Below, piece by piece: positions 39,047-42,526 of a stretch of DNA of 42,526 nucleotides. The DNA comes from Desertihabitans aurantiacus (GTDB taxonomy: Bacteria; Actinomycetota; Actinomycetes; Propionibacteriales; Propionibacteriaceae): assembly GCF_003344635.1 (NCBI RefSeq), contig NZ_QPKK01000005.1, forward strand, positions 1 to 42,526, read 5' to 3'. The position numbers were made by a program, and so were the translations under genes. The notes beneath the pieces were generated by a model. The model was not told the DNA's origin and ran no database searches. It saw only the letters and a program-made list of their open reading frames with translations. How positions within the stretch are numbered: the first letter of the stretch is position 1; each line of letters begins with the position of its first letter.

Positions 39047-40045
39047 ATGCACGAGGACGCCGGGGGCTGCTGCGGCCCCACCCGCCAGAGCCTGGGGACG
39101 CCGACCGCCCCCGCCGCCGACCCCGTCCCGGCCGCACCGGCCGGAGGGGGCACCGCCCGTGCGGTCGACCCCAGCCCGCGCTCGCCGCTGGTGGAGATCC
39201 CGGCGGGGGAGTTCTGGATGGGCTCAGAAGCCGCGGAGGTGTTCCCCGCCGACGGGGAGGGCCCGGTCCGGCGCGTCTCCACCGGCGCCTTCGCGATCGC
39301 CGCGCACGCCGTCACCAACGCCGACTTCGCCGAGTTCGTCGAGGCCACCGGCTACCGCACCGAGGCCGAGCGGTTCGGCTGGTCCTTCGTCTTCCACCTG
39401 CTGGTGCACCCGGCCGCCGCCGACCACGTGATGGAGGCCCGCGTCCCCGGTGCGCCGTGGTGGCGCGGGGTGCGCGGGGCCACCTGGCGGGCGCCGCGCG
39501 GTCCGGGCTCCGACGTCGAGGACGTCCTCGACCACCCGGTGGTGCACCTGTCCTACGACGACGCCCGCGCCTACGCCCGATGGCGCGGAGGCCGGCTGCC
39601 CACCGAGGCGGAGTGGGAGCGCGCGGCCCGCGGCGGTCTGGAGGGCGCCACCTACCCGTGGGGGGAGGATCTGACCCCGGGAGGGGAGCACCGCACCAAC
39701 ATCTGGCAGGGCACCTTCCCGACGGTGAACACCGGGGAGGACGGCTACCTCGGCACCGCCCCGGTGGACGCCTACCAGCCCAACGGCTACGGGTTGTACA
39801 ACACCTCGGGCAACGTCTGGGAGTGGACCTCCGACCGCTTCTCGGCCACCTACCACCGCCACGACAAGCCGGCCACCCGCGTCGACCCCCAGGGACCGCG
39901 GTTCGGTGTGACCCGGGTGGTCCGCGGCGGCTCCTACCTGTGCCACCGCTCCTACTGCAACCGGTACCGGGTCGCAGCGCGCACGTCGGTCACCGACGAC
40001 TCCTCCCTCGGCCACACCGGGATGCGGCTGGTCGTCGACCGCTGA
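39047..40045 (+). CDS. Formylglycine-generating enzyme (sulfatase maturase)
   Basis: A 332-residue FGE-family protein. An N-terminal [10 protein letters not shown] and flexible linker precede the FGE-sulfatase domain starting [12 protein letters not shown] and containing [15 protein letters not shown] and GNVWEWTSD. Near the end [16 protein letters not shown] holds both copper-binding active-site cysteines (about Cys299 and Cys304), so it is a true FGE rather than an EgtB- or chaperone-type relative. It oxidises a sulfatase Cys to formylglycine. No sulfatase gene lies in the window. It follows dapA by 13 bp. Confidence 0.9.
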   Translation: MHEDAGGCCGPTRQSLGTPTAPAADPVPAAPAGGGTARAVDPSPRSPLVEIPAGEFWMGSEAAEVFPADGEGPVRRVSTGAFAIAAHAVTNADFAEFVEATGYRTEAERFGWSFVFHLLVHPAAADHVMEARVPGAPWWRGVRGATWRAPRGPGSDVEDVLDHPVVHLSYDDARAYARWRGGRLPTEAEWERAARGGLEGATYPWGEDLTPGGEHRTNIWQGTFPTVNTGEDGYLGTAPVDAYQPNGYGLYNTSGNVWEWTSDRFSATYHRHDKPATRVDPQGPRFGVTRVVRGGSYLCHRSYCNRYRVAARTSVTDDSSLGHTGMRLVVDR

Positions 40046-40055
40046 GGGCTCCGCG

Positions 40056-40073
40056 GGCGGCGGGCGTGCCGCC
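40056..40073 (+). terminator. Candidate terminator hairpin after the FGE gene
   Basis: GGCGGC (40056-40061) and GCCGCC (40068-40073) form a 6-bp GC stem with a 6-nt loop, 10 bp after the FGE stop. There is no T tract, so strength is uncertain. Confidence 0.4.
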
Positions 40074-40099
40074 GTCGACGGGCCCGGGGGACGGTGCCA

Positions 40100-40115
40100 G
40101 CACCTACACTGGTGC
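40100..40115 (+). promoter_or_regulatory. Candidate -10 within an inverted repeat upstream of sigE
   Basis: GCACC (40100-40104) and GGTGC (40111-40115) flank TACACT (40105-40110), a plausible -10. The dyad could be a regulator site at the sigE promoter, about 105 bp before the start codon. Confidence 0.3.
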
Positions 40116-40220
40116 GCGGACCGGGCCGGTGGACAGCCGGCTCACAGGTCCGGCACAGGTGGGTGGTCCACGGTGGTGGTCCACTCGCGCGGCGCGAGCT
40201 GGTTGGAAGGGGTGCACGAC

Positions 40221-40886
40221 ATGGCGGCATGGTCTCCGATCCGGTCCCGCGGCACGAGCCGCCGGCGCCCCGCCGAGGCCCCCGAGCCGCCCGCGCAGGC
40301 CCCCGAGACCGGGTGGACGCCGCCGAGCTGGGAGCAGGTCGTCGCCGAGCACTCCGCCCGCGTCTACCGGCTGGCCTACCGCCTCACCGGTGACCCGCAC
40401 GACGCCGAGGACCTCACCCAGGACGTCTTCGTCCGGGTGTTCCGCTCCCTGCACACCTTCCAGCCCGGCACCTTCGAGGGCTGGCTGCACCGCATCACCA
40501 CCAACCTCTTCCTCGACCAGGCCCGCCGCAAGCAGCGGATCCGCTTCGACGGGTTCGCCGACGGCACCGCCGAGCGGCTGGTCTCCCGCGAGGCCGCGCC
40601 GGCCGAGCAGGTCGACGACCTCAACCTCGACCACGACGTCGCCGCCGCGCTGGACGCGCTGTCCCCGGAGTTCCGGGCCGCGGTCGTGCTCTGCGACATC
40701 GAGGGGCTGAGCTACGAGGAGGTCGCGCAGGTGCTGGACACCAAGCTGGGCACCGTGCGCAGCCGCATCCACCGGGGCCGGGCGCAGCTGCGCGCCGCGC
40801 TGGCCCACCGCAGCCCGCTGGCCGGGCGCGAGCGCTACCGCGGGGTGCCGGAGTCGGTCGACCGGGTCCGGGGGGCCGTCACCTGA
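40221..40886 (+). CDS. sigE: ECF sigma factor SigE
   Basis: A 221-residue ECF sigma factor. A disordered Pro-rich N terminus (about 1-40) precedes region 2 ([20 protein letters not shown]) and region 4 ([20 protein letters not shown], then a helix-turn-helix in [20 protein letters not shown]). The downstream zinc anti-sigma and the HtrA-like start match the mycobacterial sigE-rseA-htrA order, an envelope-stress unit. GGAAGGGG (40205-40212) sets ATG 40221; the frame is open to 40173. Its TGA overlaps the next ATG by 1 bp. Confidence 0.9.
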   Translation: MAAWSPIRSRGTSRRRPAEAPEPPAQAPETGWTPPSWEQVVAEHSARVYRLAYRLTGDPHDAEDLTQDVFVRVFRSLHTFQPGTFEGWLHRITTNLFLDQARRKQRIRFDGFADGTAERLVSREAAPAEQVDDLNLDHDVAAALDALSPEFRAAVVLCDIEGLSYEEVAQVLDTKLGTVRSRIHRGRAQLRAALAHRSPLAGRERYRGVPESVDRVRGAVT

Positions 40887-42388
40887 TGGCCCTGCCCGCT
40901 CGCCGTCCCTGCGGCACCCGTCCCGACCAGCTGTCGGCGCTCGTCGACGGCGCGCTCGGCGACGCCACGCGCGAGCGGCTGCTCACCCACCTCACCGGCT
41001 GCGACGCCTGCCGCGCCGAGGCGGAGTCCCTCCGACGGGTCCGCGACCTGCTGGGCTCCAGCCGGCTGGCCGGCGGCAGCGCCCCCGACGACCTCTCCCG
41101 CCGGCTGGTGGGGATCGCCGGCGAGCAGGCCTCGGTCCCGCTGTGGACCCGGCCCTTCGACCAGCCGCGCCAGCCGGCCGCGCTGCCCATGACCCACCGG
41201 GTGCTGCGCCGCCGCCTCGGCGCGGCCGGCGTGCTGGCCTCGGTGCTGCTCATCGCCTTCACCACCGTCGGCTGGACCGCCGCACCCGACGAGGTGCGCC
41301 GGGTCGACCTGGCCGACGAGGGCACCGACGCCTCGTTCGGGGTGGCGCTGACCGAGGTGCCGCTGGTCCCGGAGGGGCTGGCGGCGGTGCTGCTCACCAC
41401 CCCGGGCGGACGCGGCGAGCTCGGTGGCGGGGCCGCGCCCGCGGTCGGCGAGGTCGTCCGGCGCAGCGAGCTCAGCCACGAGGAGTCCCTGGTGGTGCTG
41501 CGCAACAGCGCCGTCGCCGGGTCCGTGCTCGGCCGAACCGGCACCCAGCAGGTCTGGTTCCGCGACGCCGGCCGCAGCGTGCGGGCCAGCGTCGACGTGG
41601 TGGTGCAGCCCGGGCAGAGCGCCCAGGTGCGGGTGCACGACGCCGCCGACCGTCAGGTCGGCGAGGGCTCGATGCCGCTGCCGGAGGCGACCATCTCCCC
41701 GGAGCTGCTCGGCCGGGAGCACCAGCTCACCGGCCACCTCGGCGCGGCCGAGGTCGCCGGCCGGTCGGCCACCGTGGTGGACGCCCGCGACCGGGGCCGG
41801 CTGGTGGCCCGGTGGTGGGTCGACGAGGACTCGGGGCTGGTGCTGCAGGCCCAGCGCTATGACGAGACCGGCGAGGTCCGGGAGTCGGTGGGCTACACGC
41901 AGCTGCAGATCGGGGCCAGCACCTTCGACGCCCGGCTGGCACCCGGGCTGGCCGCCTTCAGCAGCGCCGGGGCGCTGCCGGTGGCCGACGCCGACCGGCT
42001 GACCGCCCAGGGCTGGTCCTGCCACGAGACGCTGGGCGGGCTGCCGCTGGTGCACCTGCGCGCCACCCCCGACGGGGTGCTGCACGCCACCTACAGCGAC
42101 GGGGTGCACGTCCTCGACGTGGCCGAGCAGTCCGGGGAGCTGGGTGCGCCGGCGTCCGGCTACGAGTGGGACGAGGCGGCGCGGGTCTGGCGCAGCGAGC
42201 AGACCGTGCCGACCACGCTGGCCTGGCAGAGCGGGGAGCGGGTGCTCACCGTGAGCACCGACGCCCCGGCCGACGTCGTCGCCCGCGCGGTCGCTGAGCT
42301 GCCGCACGAGCCGCCGCGGGAGCGCAGCGCCGTGTCGCGGGTGCTCGAGGGCTGGCAGCGGGTCACCGCCACGGTGCTGCAGCGGTGA
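40886..42388 (+). CDS. Zinc anti-sigma factor fused to an RseB-like periplasmic domain
   Basis: A 500-residue protein. The cytoplasmic anti-sigma domain carries the ZAS motif HLTGCDAC (HxxxCxxC, about residues 34-41). A single membrane helix (GVLASVLLIAFTTVGWTAAP, about 115-135) leads to a large exported domain resembling MucB/RseB (VVRRSELSHEESLVVLRNS..., VQPGQSAQVRVHDAADRQ). It should hold SigE at the membrane and release it under envelope stress. Mycobacterial RseA is much shorter and lacks the large outer part. It overlaps sigE by 1 bp and the next GTG by 4 bp. Confidence 0.85.
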   Translation: MALPARRPCGTRPDQLSALVDGALGDATRERLLTHLTGCDACRAEAESLRRVRDLLGSSRLAGGSAPDDLSRRLVGIAGEQASVPLWTRPFDQPRQPAALPMTHRVLRRRLGAAGVLASVLLIAFTTVGWTAAPDEVRRVDLADEGTDASFGVALTEVPLVPEGLAAVLLTTPGGRGELGGGAAPAVGEVVRRSELSHEESLVVLRNSAVAGSVLGRTGTQQVWFRDAGRSVRASVDVVVQPGQSAQVRVHDAADRQVGEGSMPLPEATISPELLGREHQLTGHLGAAEVAGRSATVVDARDRGRLVARWWVDEDSGLVLQAQRYDETGEVRESVGYTQLQIGASTFDARLAPGLAAFSSAGALPVADADRLTAQGWSCHETLGGLPLVHLRATPDGVLHATYSDGVHVLDVAEQSGELGAPASGYEWDEAARVWRSEQTVPTTLAWQSGERVLTVSTDAPADVVARAVAELPHEPPRERSAVSRVLEGWQRVTATVLQR

Positions 42389-42526
42389 GCGACGGTCCCG
42401 CCGCGACGCCGGACCCCGCCCGCCGCGCCACCGACGACCCCTGGTCGATCCTGCCCGTCTCCGACGACGTCCCCACCGAGGAGCTCCCACGGGTCGACGG
42501 CCCCTCCCGGCAGGCCCCTGCGCCCG
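42385..42526 (+). CDS. Start of a downstream gene, probably HtrA-type protease (cut by window edge)
   Basis: GTG 42385 overlaps the anti-sigma stop (GTGA) and opens a frame that runs to the window edge (47 codons). The visible part is a disordered Asp/Pro-rich cytoplasmic leader (TPDPARRATDDPWSILPVSD), as found before the membrane anchor of actinobacterial HtrA/DegP-like proteases. Identification rests on gene order (sigE - anti-sigma - htrA); no protease motif is in view. Confidence 0.55.
   Translation, partial: MSDGPAATPDPARRATDDPWSILPVSDDVPTEELPRVDGPSRQAPAP

Overview
The window is very GC-rich (my estimate by eye is a little over 70% G+C) and reads as the chromosome of a high-GC Gram-positive actinomycete. 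Signs of this are the DapD/DapE diaminopimelate genes, a DUF3117 protein, a SigE / anti-sigma locus, near-universal TGA stops and many leaderless promoters. The genus cannot be fixed from the sequence; a Propionibacteriales-type soil actinomycete is a guess.

Left part (1-20345): a dispersed L-fucose / fucan utilisation region. A truncated short-chain dehydrogenase (SDR) and an enolase-superfamily dehydratase diverge around two LacI-like operators. A GntR regulator then diverges from a tight five-gene operon: L-fuconate dehydratase, lactonase-type amidohydrolase, aldo/keto reductase, fumarylacetoacetase-family hydrolase and SDR. Together these match the known non-phosphorylating route L-fucose -> fuconolactone -> fuconate -> 2-keto-3-deoxy-fuconate -> 2,4-diketo-3-deoxy-fuconate -> pyruvate + lactate. 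After housekeeping inserts (a DoxX-like and an ABM-like protein, an ECF sigma factor, a membrane-anchored protein, dapD) comes a second block. It holds a second GntR regulator, a CUT1 ABC importer (two permeases and a lipoprotein, no ATPase), a GH141-like secreted beta-helix enzyme and a Tat-exported GH95 alpha-L-fucosidase. Related operator-like sequences lie at the promoters of the second GntR gene, the lipoprotein gene and the two glycosidase genes, suggesting one local regulon.

Middle (20370-33250): a HAD phosphatase, a DUF6226-like protein, dapE, an AAA+ ATPase, and a RIO-type kinase split by an in-frame TAG. Next come a Pol-Lig LigD with an expanded repeat linker and a LOG-family protein preceded by a 13-codon leader ORF. 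A decaying redox cluster follows: an SDR, an NmrA C-terminal remnant and an AraC regulator split by a second in-frame TAG. It ends with a copper chaperone, a DivIVA-like protein, 3-methyladenine glycosylase, an SRPBCC protein, DUF3117 and a pterin-dehydratase/VOC fusion.

Right part (33619-42526): divergent glgA/glgC, an SDR, an O-methyltransferase, a small biotin carrier, a DapA-family lyase, a genuine formylglycine-generating enzyme with both active-site cysteines, and sigE with its zinc anti-sigma/RseB-like partner. The start of a further gene, by position an HtrA-type protease, is cut by the window edge.

I saw no tRNA, rRNA, CRISPR array, insertion sequence or phage gene. No wholly new system is evident. 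The least expected signals are the shared operator set, the amber-split genes, the ECF-type divergent promoter pair, the LigD linker repeat and the consistent leaderless promoter geometry.
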